A stretch of 64,000 nt of DNA from Acidobacteriota bacterium (GTDB lineage: Bacteria > Acidobacteriota > Terriglobia > Terriglobales > Acidobacteriaceae), in the NCBI GenBank assembly GCA_021846985.1, contig JAJZVX010000001.1:62001-126000 (forward strand). The letters run 5' to 3'. Both the position numbers and the translations under genes were made by a program. This document shows, in pieces, positions 17,542-25,364 of this stretch. Position 1 is the first letter of the stretch, and each line of letters starts with the position of its first letter. The notes under the pieces were generated by a model. The model did no database searches. It had not been told where the DNA came from and saw only the letters and a list, made by a program, of their open reading frames with translations.

Positions 17542-17764
17542 GATTCGAGTCCTTGCTCTGCCCTCCGGCCAGGTTGCCAAGGTCTTCCAGCACCTCGGGA
17601 TCGAGGACCGGAGAGCTGATCCTGTAAACGCCTGAGGCCCATTTGCCCAGGTCGATCTTGCGGCATCGGTCGCTGCAAAAGGGAAAATCCTCTTCGCCGA
17701 CCCTGACCAGCATGCCGCAGGCGGGACAGCGAAGCAACTTCGCGGATTTCTTTTTGGACGGCAT
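17534..17764 (-). CDS. yacG: DNA gyrase inhibitor YacG
   Basis: 76 residues, a small zinc protein. The signature is complete: CPACG (13-17), then FCSDRCRKIDLGKWASGVY, four cysteines binding one zinc. In E. coli YacG binds GyrB and blocks its ATPase. First gene of the minus-strand operon, with a TTGACT-16-TACTAT promoter 50 nt upstream. Overlaps pgpA by 8 nt. Confidence 0.92.
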   Translation of the reverse strand: MPSKKKSAKLLRCPACGMLVRVGEEDFPFCSDRCRKIDLGKWASGVYRISSPVLDPEVLEDLGNLAGGQSKDSNHD

Positions 17765-17814
17765 CGTTGGCGTGTCTGCGCGGGGCGGAGGTCGATGAAT
17801 AAAAGTTCATAAAT

Positions 17815-17842
17815 ATAGTAGCGCGTGGGGCTTGCGAGTCAA
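17815..17842 (-). promoter_or_regulatory. Sigma-70-type promoter for the yacG operon
   Basis: On the minus strand TTGACT (17837-17842) and TACTAT (17815-17820) are separated by 16 bp. Expected transcription start near 17808, leaving a leader of about 44 nt. It lies within the divergent region shared with the gene at 17873, whose own weaker TTGCGA-18-TACGCT (17832-17861) faces the other way and overlaps it. Confidence 0.6.
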
Positions 17843-17872
17843 ACCAAAGCTGTTGTACGCTGATCGAACTTC

Positions 17873-18442
17873 ATGCCGGAGGTCTTCCCCGTGTTTGATG
17901 CGCGTCTGAGCGATCTGCGGGATTTAACCGCCTATGCGCCGGTGCGCGTGGCCCTGGTGGGCATTGGGCGCGTCATCTTTGGGCTGGTGGTGTTTCTTTT
18001 GGGCCTGCTCATGGTGCTGGCCACCAAGGCGGGGGAGTTCGCGCCCGCCAAACCAGGCGATCTGCCCGCGTGGTGGATAGGTGTGGTCGGCGCGGCATTC
18101 GCCTTTGCGGGAGCCGCTCTGCTCACCGGCGGCCTCGGCCGGGTGGTCAGCGCGTTTGCGCGTGGCTGCTACTTCCGCGCCGGCGCCGAGGGCGTAGCCA
18201 TTCGTGTTCCCGTCTATGGGTGGTTCGGGCGCTACAAGCTCACCAGCTACGCCTTCGACTGGAAGGAGATCGAGCAGGTCCTTTACTTCGTTCGCCGCCT
18301 CAACCTGATTTCCTTCGCCCGCGAGGTGCGGATTCGCCTGTATGGCGGCAAGGAAGTGGGAATCGAGCGGTTCAAGTTCGCCAAAAACGCCAAAAAGCTG
18401 GTGGCGGAGCTGGTAGCGTTGCGCGCCCAGGCAGGCCGCTAG
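17873..18442 (+). CDS. Unknown membrane protein with a basic cytoplasmic domain
   Basis: 189 residues. Two hydrophobic helices (about residues 25-53 and 66-92) are followed by a soluble C-terminal domain with alternating strands (FRAGAEGVAIRVPVYGWFGRYKLTSY, then IRLYGGKEVGIERF), somewhat like a PH-type domain found after two helices in bacterial membrane proteins. No catalytic motif. There is no Shine-Dalgarno sequence; a TACGCT box 11 nt before the ATG suggests a very short leader. The next gene, 38 bp away, is also a membrane protein. Function unknown. Confidence 0.7.
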   Translation: MPEVFPVFDARLSDLRDLTAYAPVRVALVGIGRVIFGLVVFLLGLLMVLATKAGEFAPAKPGDLPAWWIGVVGAAFAFAGAALLTGGLGRVVSAFARGCYFRAGAEGVAIRVPVYGWFGRYKLTSYAFDWKEIEQVLYFVRRLNLISFAREVRIRLYGGKEVGIERFKFAKNAKKLVAELVALRAQAGR

Positions 18443-18480
18443 AGCGGCGCATGCCCCGCGCTAGACGGGCGGAGGAAAAA

Positions 18481-19329
18481 ATGGATCGGATCACGCGTGG
18501 AGTCATGGTAACGGCAGGCGGCGCGCTCACAACGGCGCTCACGGCTCTGGCGCTGGTATGGTTGGACCTGCGCTACGACGCCGCCATTTACAGCTTTGTC
18601 TACGGCTTTGTGTTGCCCTTCGGCGCGTTTTTCTCCGGGCTGGTGGCGGCCAGCGGATACCTGCTCGGCGCGCGCCTGTTTAACTACCGGCCAGGATGGG
18701 CACAACTGGCGGCCATTCTCGTTCTCTCCGGCGGAACCTTCTTCCTCGTTTACTGGCTCGAATACTCTTTCGTCACCGTGGATGGAATTCCACTGCGTGA
18801 GCTGGAGAGCTTTGGGCCATACCTCGCCTTTGCGTTGACGCACACCGCCCTCGATGTGGGCCCGGCGAGCGAAAGGCCCGTGCAGCTGGGGCTCATGGGC
18901 TACGGTTATGCCGCGCTGCAAATCGCAGGCTTCGCCCTCGGCGGACTTTGCATCTGGCTCTGGCTGCGCGCCTCGGCCTATTGCAAGGCTTGCAGCCTCT
19001 ACATGATGAAACAGGGCAGCCAGACGCGCTACTACGAGCGTATCGACGAGATGAATCTCTGCCGTGCCGCCTTCGAGGTCGAGGCCGGCGCCGGCGCCTT
19101 CCGCCGCGCCGTGCAGCGGCACGCCCAGAGCGGCTCCCGCCAGGCCGGCGCCACCACCGGATACGCGCTCAACATCGCCTTCCTTCATTGCGGCCAGTGC
19201 GGGCAGCAGTGGCTCGAGCTCACCGGCCGCCAGCGTACCAACAAGGTTTGGAGCCTGATGAAGGGCGCGCGCTACTCGGCTTACTGCACCGAGCGCATCG
19301 ACGCTATGGAGAAGCTCGCCGGCAGCTAA
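18481..19329 (+). CDS. Unknown membrane protein with CxxC pairs
   Basis: 282 residues. Four to five hydrophobic segments fill the first 165 residues. The soluble C-terminal part has two CxxC elements (CKAC about residue 165, CGQC about residue 240) that could hold a metal as a split ribbon. The ATG at 18481 has GGAGG 5 nt upstream. Its TAA and the TAG of convergent rimO interlock over four bases (CTAA), an extremely tight tail-to-tail junction. I do not recognise the family. Confidence 0.7.
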   Translation: MDRITRGVMVTAGGALTTALTALALVWLDLRYDAAIYSFVYGFVLPFGAFFSGLVAASGYLLGARLFNYRPGWAQLAAILVLSGGTFFLVYWLEYSFVTVDGIPLRELESFGPYLAFALTHTALDVGPASERPVQLGLMGYGYAALQIAGFALGGLCIWLWLRASAYCKACSLYMMKQGSQTRYYERIDEMNLCRAAFEVEAGAGAFRRAVQRHAQSGSRQAGATTGYALNIAFLHCGQCGQQWLELTGRQRTNKVWSLMKGARYSAYCTERIDAMEKLAGS

Positions 19330-20861
19330 TCCGCGGCCGCCACGATGCGGGCCACCAGATCGTAGTCGTGCGCTTCGGTGATCTGGGCGCGGTAGAAGCG
19401 GCCGGGCGCGAGCGCCGCCTTGGGGCCGAGTTCTTCGTAGTCGTTGATGTAGACCTTGCCGTCGATTTCGGGGGCGTGGAACTGCGTGCGCCCTTCCCAC
19501 AGCAGTGGTGTCTCTTCGCTTTCGCCTTCGGCCAGCAGAAGCAGTTCACGGCCAATCCAGGACCGCCGCGACTGCCGCGAGATCTTCTGTTGCAGCTTCA
19601 TCAGGCGGCGGCGGCGGGCTTCGATGGTGCGCCGGGGCACCTTGGCGTCCAGCGAATAGGCGGCGGAGCCCTCCTCGTCGGAGTAGCTGAAGACGCCCAG
19701 CCAGTCGAACTTTGCTTCTTGGATGAACTCCTCCAAAAGCGCAAAATCCGAGGAGGACTCGCCAGGGAAGCCGGCGATGAAGCTGGTGCGCAGGGCGATG
19801 CCGGGAACCGCCGCGCGAACTTTTTCCAGGGTGCGCAGAAAGATCTCCGCGCCGCCGCCGCGCTTCATGCGCTTGAGCACATCGGGCGAGGCGTGCTGCA
19901 GCGGGAGATCGAGATATTTGCAGATGTTGTCGTGGCGGGCCATGGTGTCCAGCAGCTTCGTTGAGACGCGGTTGGGATACGCATACAGGAAGCGCAGCCA
20001 GCGCAGGGCGGGGATGCGGGCGAGACGATCAAGGAGTTGGGCCAGGCCATCGTGGAGGCCCAGATCCTCGCCGTAGCAGGTGGTGTCCTGGCCGATGAGG
20101 GTGATCTCCCGCGCGCCTTGGGCGACAAGCTGCTCGGCTTCGGCCACCACAGACTCAAATCGGCGAGACCGGAACTTGCCGCGCAGGTTGGGGATGATGC
20201 AGAAGCTGCACGGGTGGTCGCAGCCCTCGGCAATCTTGATGTACGCGGAGGTGCGCGGCGTGGTAAGAAGACGCGGCGTCTTTTCGTTGTAGAGATAGGT
20301 GGGCAGGGCCGCCGCGGCGCCTTGCCAGGCATCACGGCGAAAGCGGCCCTGGCGCTCGCGCAGGTTGCCTTCCGCCCTTGCTCCGGTTTCGGATTCGACC
20401 CTGTGCGTGCCCGCTTGCGATTCCCGGCCGCGGCGCACCTCTGTCTCGCCGGTCAGAATGTTGAAGGGAGAAGGCGCGACCGGCGCGGCTTCCAGGCCCG
20501 CGGCTTGCAGAATCGACTCCAGTTCGCCCGTGCCCACGACGGCGTCAACCTCGGGGATGCTTCTCCGGATTTCGTCGCGATAGCGCTCCACCAGGCAGCC
20601 GGCCACGATGAGCTTGCGGGCGCGGCCTTCGGTTTTGTGGCGGGCCATTTCCAGGATGGCGTCCACGGACTCCTGTTTGGCCGTGTCGATGAAGCTGCAC
20701 GTGTTCACCACCAGAATCTCGGCTTCTTCGGGATGGGGCGTGAGGCGCGCGCCGGCGCGGTCCAGCAGGCCCATCATGACCTCGGAATCAACGAGGTTCT
20801 TGGGGCAGCCGAGAGAGACGAAGCCCACGGAAGGGGCCGTGGGTTGGGCTTTTTTGCTCAC
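19326..20861 (-). CDS. rimO: Ribosomal protein S12 methylthiotransferase RimO
   Basis: 511 residues, against about 440 usual. It adds a methylthio group to an aspartate of ribosomal protein S12 by radical SAM chemistry. The UPF0004 domain has C19, C55 and C89 for the second cluster (SLGCPKN, NTCSFI, AGCLVERY). The radical SAM cluster is CDHPCSFC (C214, C218, C221), followed by QDTTCYGEDLG, and a TRAM domain ends the protein. Residues about 141-186, between the two iron-sulfur domains, are an Arg/Glu/Gly-rich insertion I do not expect in the family. The start is GTG at 20861 with no good Shine-Dalgarno; TACAAT lies 6 nt before it, so the mRNA may be leaderless. Confidence 0.94.
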   Translation of the reverse strand: MSKKAQPTAPSVGFVSLGCPKNLVDSEVMMGLLDRAGARLTPHPEEAEILVVNTCSFIDTAKQESVDAILEMARHKTEGRARKLIVAGCLVERYRDEIRRSIPEVDAVVGTGELESILQAAGLEAAPVAPSPFNILTGETEVRRGRESQAGTHRVESETGARAEGNLRERQGRFRRDAWQGAAAALPTYLYNEKTPRLLTTPRTSAYIKIAEGCDHPCSFCIIPNLRGKFRSRRFESVVAEAEQLVAQGAREITLIGQDTTCYGEDLGLHDGLAQLLDRLARIPALRWLRFLYAYPNRVSTKLLDTMARHDNICKYLDLPLQHASPDVLKRMKRGGGAEIFLRTLEKVRAAVPGIALRTSFIAGFPGESSSDFALLEEFIQEAKFDWLGVFSYSDEEGSAAYSLDAKVPRRTIEARRRRLMKLQQKISRQSRRSWIGRELLLLAEGESEETPLLWEGRTQFHAPEIDGKVYINDYEELGPKAALAPGRFYRAQITEAHDYDLVARIVAAAD

Positions 20862-20867
20862 CTTTCG

Positions 20868-20873
20868 ATTGTA
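20868..20873 (-). promoter_or_regulatory. -10 box for rimO (TACAAT)
   Basis: TACAAT matches the -10 consensus at 5 of 6 positions and ends 6 nt before the GTG start, so transcription should begin at or next to the start codon. No clear -35 element. Confidence 0.5.
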
Positions 20874-20926
20874 CCGGGAAGGGGGCGAAGCGCATGACGT
20901 TCGTGGTTCATCGCGTTGTTTGGGCA

Positions 20927-20969
20927 GACTCCCATTCTTTCGCGGTCAAGCTGCGCGAGGATGGGAGTC
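20927..20969. repeat. Long inverted repeat between the MBL-fold gene and rimO
   Basis: GACTCCCAT (20927-20935) pairs perfectly with ATGGGAGTC (20961-20969), with partial inner pairing of TTCGCG and CGCGAG-like sequence. It stands about 30 bp after the stop of the metallo-beta-lactamase-fold gene, so termination is likely its role although no T run follows. Confidence 0.45.
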
Positions 20970-20997
20970 CATGGATGCCGCGGGGACCGAAACTACT

Positions 20998-22251
20998 CTA
21001 CGTCCTATCCAGGTTGTTGTAAACGTCGCGGATGTTGTCGTTCACGTCGTTCTGCAGCGGCGGCATGGGGCCAAAGTGGGTGTTGTCTTCGGCCAGGGTG
21101 CGCGCCACGAACGCGCCGTAGCCGTTGGAGCGGAGTGACTTGAACTTCGCCACGGTGAGGCGCTGCTGCATTTCTTTCAGCGTCTGCCCTGCTCGCTTGC
21201 TCACCTCCACCAGTTCCACCAGTTCCTCGATGTAGTTGCGCTGGCAGCGCATGATGGTGCGCGTGGACTGCATGGGGCCGTGGCCGCCGAGGAGATACTG
21301 AAAGTCGAGTTGCGCGACCGCGTCGATGGTGTGCGGCCACAGGCGCGGGTAGCCGTCGGCGACGTTGGGGAGCCAGCAGTGGATGGCGTCGCCGCTCGCC
21401 AGGGCGCGGCGCTGCGGGCAATAGATGAAGATGTCGCCCGCCGTGTGGGCCCGCCCGTGGAACTCCAGGTGAAGATCGAAGGCCGCGTCCTCCAGCAGGT
21501 ACGACTCCTCGAAGGTGATCGTGGGCAGTTCCAGGCGATACTGCTTCATGTCCTCCCGATAGGCCTGGAGTTGGCGAATCTGCTCCGCGCAGAAGGCCTT
21601 TTCCGCCGTGGACGAAGAGCGCTCCGCGCGCTTCGCAAAGTCCTCGATCAGCTGCGGAACGGAGTCGAGCGGCGACTTGGTCTGCAAGGGCGCTTTTCCC
21701 TCCAGCAGATCCTTTGTCGCGCGCGAGGCGATGATGTCCACCTTGTGGCCGGTTTCCAGATAGGCGCGGTCGCCCTGCGTGTGGTCCCAGTGGCAGTGGG
21801 TGTTAATCAGGTAGCGCACAGGCTTGTCGGTAACTTCGCGGCGAAGCTGGGCCAGCAGCGCCGCCGCCGACGACGGACGCGAGTGAGCATCCACCACGAC
21901 CACGTCGCGGGAGCGGACGAAGATGGCGGCGTTGCAGTTGATCACGGCGAGGGGATGGGCAAAGGCAAAGTAGACGCCCTCGGCGGCCTTCTGAATTTCA
22001 AACAGGTGGTGCGCGGCCGTGGCCGAGGCGGCGGTGGCCCAGGCGGCGCGGTGGGCGGCAAGCTCCAGAACCGACGTTCCGGCAATGGCGCTGCCCATGA
22101 GGAAGTGAAAGAACTGGCGGCGCGTGGTCAGGCCGTGGCCGGGTTCGGGCTGTGCGGCAACGTGGTTGCGAGACCGCACCGCCGCATGGAGATGGGCGTG
22201 TTCATGATGGGCGTGAGGATGAGGATGGGGATGCTCGTGGTCGGCGTGCAT
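20998..22251 (-). CDS. Tat-exported metallo-beta-lactamase-fold hydrolase with His-rich N-terminus
   Basis: 417 residues. The N-terminus is a remarkable His-rich stretch (HADHEHPHPHPHAHHEHAHLHA), followed by a Tat signal (TTRRQFFHFLMGSAIAGTS) and then a metallo-beta-lactamase domain with THCHWDH (the HxHxDH metal motif), DAHSRPSS, a later GRAHTAGD and LLGGHGP. Zinc is the likely metal. The start at 22251 has GGAGGAG 9 nt upstream; a longer frame to 22305 lacks a site. The His-rich region lies before the Tat motif, so it would stay cytoplasmic or be removed with the signal; it may load or sense metal. Substrate unknown. Confidence 0.8.
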   Translation of the reverse strand: MHADHEHPHPHPHAHHEHAHLHAAVRSRNHVAAQPEPGHGLTTRRQFFHFLMGSAIAGTSVLELAAHRAAWATAASATAAHHLFEIQKAAEGVYFAFAHPLAVINCNAAIFVRSRDVVVVDAHSRPSSAAALLAQLRREVTDKPVRYLINTHCHWDHTQGDRAYLETGHKVDIIASRATKDLLEGKAPLQTKSPLDSVPQLIEDFAKRAERSSSTAEKAFCAEQIRQLQAYREDMKQYRLELPTITFEESYLLEDAAFDLHLEFHGRAHTAGDIFIYCPQRRALASGDAIHCWLPNVADGYPRLWPHTIDAVAQLDFQYLLGGHGPMQSTRTIMRCQRNYIEELVELVEVSKRAGQTLKEMQQRLTVAKFKSLRSNGYGAFVARTLAEDNTHFGPMPPLQNDVNDNIRDVYNNLDRT

Positions 22252-22401
22252 GGGGTGGTGCTCCTCCGCGGCCGCCTTTGGCGGGGCCGCACGGTCGCTC
22301 ACCATTCTGGACCAGCAGGCCGCGCGGCGCAATGAAAAAGGCTCGGGAAGAATGAAGCGGCTTGCGCGGCGCGCCCGGGAGATTACGCCGCCTGCGGATG
22401 A

Positions 22402-22407
22402 TAGAAT
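22402..22407 (+). promoter_or_regulatory. -10 box for the SRP RNA gene (TAGAAT)
   Basis: TAGAAT ends 6 nt before the predicted first paired base of the RNA (22414). No clear -35 element. The same hexamer precedes kdpD and the gene at 35281. Confidence 0.5.
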
Positions 22408-22413
22408 CAACCA

Positions 22414-22510
22414 GTGCCGGGTCCTACGCGACGTAATCCCGCCAACCCCGCCAGGTCCGGAAGGAAGCAACGGTAACGGGCTAGTACGGGCGCAGTGGGT
22501 TACCCGGCGC
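22414..22510 (+). ncRNA. ffs: Signal recognition particle RNA, small bacterial (4.5S) type
   Basis: 97 nt. The ends pair (GTGCCGGGT at 22414-22422 with ACCCGGCGC at 22502-22510), and the apical domain carries the conserved CAGGTCCGGAAGGAAGCA element that binds Ffh. A run of seven T follows at 22511-22517, so the RNA's own stem serves as terminator. It partners with Ffh to target membrane proteins. Its position between the MBL-fold gene and fabH is intergenic on the plus strand. Confidence 0.93.
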
Positions 22511-22581
22511 TTTTTTTGAGTGGCGTACTTGCCGCGTTTTTTTTGAAAGCGCAAGGGCTCTCGTTCTGAAGGAGAAACGCT

Positions 22582-23598
22582 TTGGCTCTAACGGTTCGTC
22601 CCATCGTGGGCCGGCGCGCCAAGATCACGGCGCTCGGCACCCACGTTCCCCCCGACGTCATTACCAATCAGGATCTGGAAAAAATAGTGGACACCACCGA
22701 CGAGTGGATCCTTACGCGCACGGGCATCCGCGAGCGGCACAAGCTGGCTGCGGGCAAGGGCGTGAGCGACATGTGCGTCGAGGCCGCCCGGAAGTGTCTG
22801 GCGGCGCGGGGGATCGAGGCCAGCGAGGTGGAAGCGATCGTTGTGGGCACGGTCACTCCGGACATGATGTTTCCCTCCACCGCCTGCCTGGTGCAGCACA
22901 AGATTGGCGCGGCCGGCGCTTGGGGCTTCGACGTTTCGGGCGGCTGCTCGGGCTTTGTCTATGCGCTGCAGGCGGGCGTGAAGCTGGTGGAAAGCGGCGC
23001 GCACAAGAAGGTGCTGGTCTGCGGCGCCGACGCTAACACGCGCATGACCGACTACAGCGACCGCACCACCTGCGTGCTCTTTGGCGACGGCGGCGGCGCC
23101 GTGCTGCTGGAGCCGGCCGAAGAAGGTGAGATCGGGTTTATCGATTACGTGCACGAGATCGACGGAGCGGGCGGAGTGGCTCTGAACCTGAAGGCCGGCG
23201 GCAGCCTCAACCCCGCCACCCACGAAACCATCGACAAAAAGTGGCACTACATCTACCAGGACGGGCAGGCGGTGTACAAATTTGCCGTGCGCAAGATGGC
23301 CGAGGCCACCTTGAAACTACTGGAGCGGAACGGCGTCACCGGCGCGGACCTCGGCTGCTTCATCCCTCATCAGGCCAACAAGCGCATCATCACAGCCACG
23401 GCGGACCGGCTGGGCCTGAAGCCGGAGCAGGTGATCATCAATATCGAAAAATATGGGAACACGTCGGCGGGAACGATTCCTCTGGCTATGGAAACAGCCA
23501 TCGAGGAAGGGAAGCTGAAGAAGGGCGACTTGGTGCTGCTGGCAGCGGTGGGCGCGGGATTCACGGTGGGCGCAACGCTGCTGCGGTGGGAGATTTAA
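22582..23598 (+). CDS. fabH: Beta-ketoacyl-ACP synthase III
   Basis: 338 residues. It condenses acyl-CoA with malonyl-ACP to start fatty acid synthesis. The catalytic triad is visible: Cys122 in GGCSGF, His in [10 protein letters not shown], and Asn in [10 protein letters not shown]. The C-terminus [14 protein letters not shown] is typical. The start is TTG at 22582, with AAGGAG 7 nt before it (22569-22574); no nearer ATG exists. FabH often sets preference for branched or straight primers; the window also has a 2-oxoacid oxidoreductase that could make branched acyl-CoA, but that link is inference. Confidence 0.96.
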   Translation: MALTVRPIVGRRAKITALGTHVPPDVITNQDLEKIVDTTDEWILTRTGIRERHKLAAGKGVSDMCVEAARKCLAARGIEASEVEAIVVGTVTPDMMFPSTACLVQHKIGAAGAWGFDVSGGCSGFVYALQAGVKLVESGAHKKVLVCGADANTRMTDYSDRTTCVLFGDGGGAVLLEPAEEGEIGFIDYVHEIDGAGGVALNLKAGGSLNPATHETIDKKWHYIYQDGQAVYKFAVRKMAEATLKLLERNGVTGADLGCFIPHQANKRIITATADRLGLKPEQVIINIEKYGNTSAGTIPLAMETAIEEGKLKKGDLVLLAAVGAGFTVGATLLRWEI

Positions 23599-23645
23599 GC
23601 AGCGCCGGACCCTGGATGGCGATGCGTCCGGCGGGAGGATCGGCT

Positions 23646-24347
23646 GTGCGCAAACGAGCCTTGGCAATTCAGCATGTTGGTTTTGAAAACCTTGGCTGTT
23701 TTGCGCCGGTACTGGAGCAGGCCGGCTACGCGGTGAGCTATCGCGAGGTGGGGCTGCACGGGTTGGATGCGGGCGAAGCCGCGACCGCCGATCTGCTGAT
23801 TGTGCTGGGCGGGCCCATCGGAGCTTACGAGGACGGCAAGTATCCATTTGTGGGCGCGGAGGCCGGCATGTTGCGGAGCCGCTTGGCGGCGCGGCGGCCC
23901 ACCATGGGCGTCTGCCTGGGCGCGCAACTGATGGCGCGTGCCTTGGGCGCTCGCGTTTATCCCGGGCCGGAGAAGGAGATCGGCTTTGCGCCGGTCCAGC
24001 TTACGGCGGAAGGTCGCGCCTCCTGCCTGGCGGTCTTCGCGCATCATCCGCTCCTGCACTGGCACGGCGACACCTTCGATCTGCCGCCCGGCGCCACGCT
24101 GCTGGCTTCCACGCGCATCTGTGTCAACCAGGCCTATGCCCTGGGAAACTACGCCATCGCCTTCCAGTTCCATCCCGAGGCCGGTGCGCCCGGCTTCGAG
24201 CAGTGGCTCATCGGCCACAGCTGCGAGCTGGCGGGCGCAAAAAAAGATGTGGCGCAGTTGCGCGCCGACTACGCGCGGCTGGCGCCGGAGCTGAAGCCGC
24301 GGTCGGAGGCTTGCCTGCGGCAGTGGCTGGCGCAGCTTGCGGACTGA
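23646..24347 (+). CDS. Class I glutamine amidotransferase domain protein
   Basis: 233 residues, a stand-alone GATase1 domain of the GMP-synthase-like type. The nucleophile is Cys90 in GVCLGAQL; His176 and Glu178 lie in FQFHPEA. An early LGGPIGAYED block resembles the oxyanion strand. The GTG start at 23646 is chosen because GGAGG is 7 nt upstream; ATG 23616 has none. It lies 47 bp after fabH. Related proteins are annotated as GMP synthase-like or gamma-glutamyl hydrolases of uncertain substrate; no synthetase partner is adjacent. Confidence 0.85.
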   Translation: MRKRALAIQHVGFENLGCFAPVLEQAGYAVSYREVGLHGLDAGEAATADLLIVLGGPIGAYEDGKYPFVGAEAGMLRSRLAARRPTMGVCLGAQLMARALGARVYPGPEKEIGFAPVQLTAEGRASCLAVFAHHPLLHWHGDTFDLPPGATLLASTRICVNQAYALGNYAIAFQFHPEAGAPGFEQWLIGHSCELAGAKKDVAQLRADYARLAPELKPRSEACLRQWLAQLAD

Positions 24348-24415
24348 GAGGCGCAGAGCGCGCCTTTCCTTTCTCGATGAAGAGTCCCTTTCCGGAACCG
24401 CGGGAGCCGGTGGCA

Positions 24416-25276
24416 TCAGAACGCCGGATCTTTGAAGTGGTATTCGGGCAGAACGCCGGTTTCCGCGGCCAGGCGGAAGAAGACGCGCATGGCCTCGAGA
24501 CATTCGCCGTCGAGCACGTAGTGAATGTTGGTGGTGAGGTAAGCGCGGATGGTGTTTTCCGGGACAGCGAGGCGCGGCGCCCACTCGGCAACGATGGCTT
24601 CGATGTTCTGCATGCCGTGATCGCGCGAGCGGATGCAGTCTTCCGCCACCCTCTCATCCAGCAGCCCGCCGCGCGTCGCGCCCCACACGGCGGAGACAAA
24701 GGGAAGGCCGGTGACGGCGCGCCACTCCTCGGCCAGATCGTGGTAGACCAGCTCTTCGCCGGTGCGCACCAGGCGGTTGGCGCGTTCTTCCAGGGCGAGC
24801 AGAGCGGGGTCGCCGATGACGATGGCGGCGTCTGCGCGGTCCAGCATGACGTCCAGGTCGGCGGCCATGGGAATAAAGGGCACGCCGCCGTTGCCCCACT
24901 TGTAAAAGAGGATGCGGCTGTGCGCCACGGTGGTGCGGCTGGCGGTGTCGGCGGCCACGGAGCGGATGGCCGCGATGGGCTGCGCGGCGCGGCGGACCAG
25001 GAGCAGGGAACGCACACTGCCCTTGGAGGCGATGGTGCAGCCGGGAAGAATACCAAGCTCCTGGCTGGAAGCCAGAGCGGCAATGGGAATGAGCCCCAGG
25101 TCGGCCGTGCCGGCGGCAAGGCGGCGCGCGCACTCGGAGGGCAGCATCCAGTCGATCTGGTAGCGGCGGGCAAGCGCGGCGTCCAGCGGCGGATGCTGGA
25201 AGTCCCACATGAGGGGCGCGGTGTTCAAAAAGCTGATGGCGGCGATACGCAGGCGGGAAGGGGCAGTCGTACTCAC
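24416..25276 (-). CDS. mqnA: Chorismate dehydratase MqnA
   Basis: 286 residues, a periplasmic-binding-like fold enzyme without signal peptide. It converts chorismate to 3-[(1-carboxyvinyl)oxy]benzoate, the first step of the futalosine route to menaquinone. Family marks: RIAAISFLNTAPLMW at the start, WMLPSECARRLAAGTADLGLIP, an IGDPALL motif, and LTTNIHYVL near the end. The start is read as GTG 25276, because the family begins at RIAAISFLN; a longer frame to 25357 overlaps the trpE promoter. TACTCT lies 7 nt before the GTG. Divergent from trpE, so chorismate-using genes face each other. Confidence 0.88.
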   Translation of the reverse strand: MSTTAPSRLRIAAISFLNTAPLMWDFQHPPLDAALARRYQIDWMLPSECARRLAAGTADLGLIPIAALASSQELGILPGCTIASKGSVRSLLLVRRAAQPIAAIRSVAADTASRTTVAHSRILFYKWGNGGVPFIPMAADLDVMLDRADAAIVIGDPALLALEERANRLVRTGEELVYHDLAEEWRAVTGLPFVSAVWGATRGGLLDERVAEDCIRSRDHGMQNIEAIVAEWAPRLAVPENTIRAYLTTNIHYVLDGECLEAMRVFFRLAAETGVLPEYHFKDPAF

Positions 25277-25283
25277 GCTTTTT

Positions 25284-25289
25284 AGAGTA
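25284..25289 (-). promoter_or_regulatory. Putative -10 box for mqnA (TACTCT)
   Basis: Minus-strand TACTCT with 7 nt to the GTG start; no Shine-Dalgarno between. Fits a leaderless or almost leaderless transcript. No -35 element seen. Confidence 0.35.
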
Positions 25290-25352
25290 GCAAGAGGGGC
25301 GGAAGGATGCGGAAAGGCAGCTGCCGCCGCCGGCTTCCAACTCCGCAGCAGG

Positions 25353-25358
25353 TACACT
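25353..25358 (+). promoter_or_regulatory. Putative -10 box for trpE (TACACT)
   Basis: TACACT with 6 nt to the GTG start codon at 25365. No attenuator-like leader can fit, so any tryptophan control must be at initiation or by enzyme feedback. Confidence 0.4.
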
Positions 25359-25364
25359 GATTTT

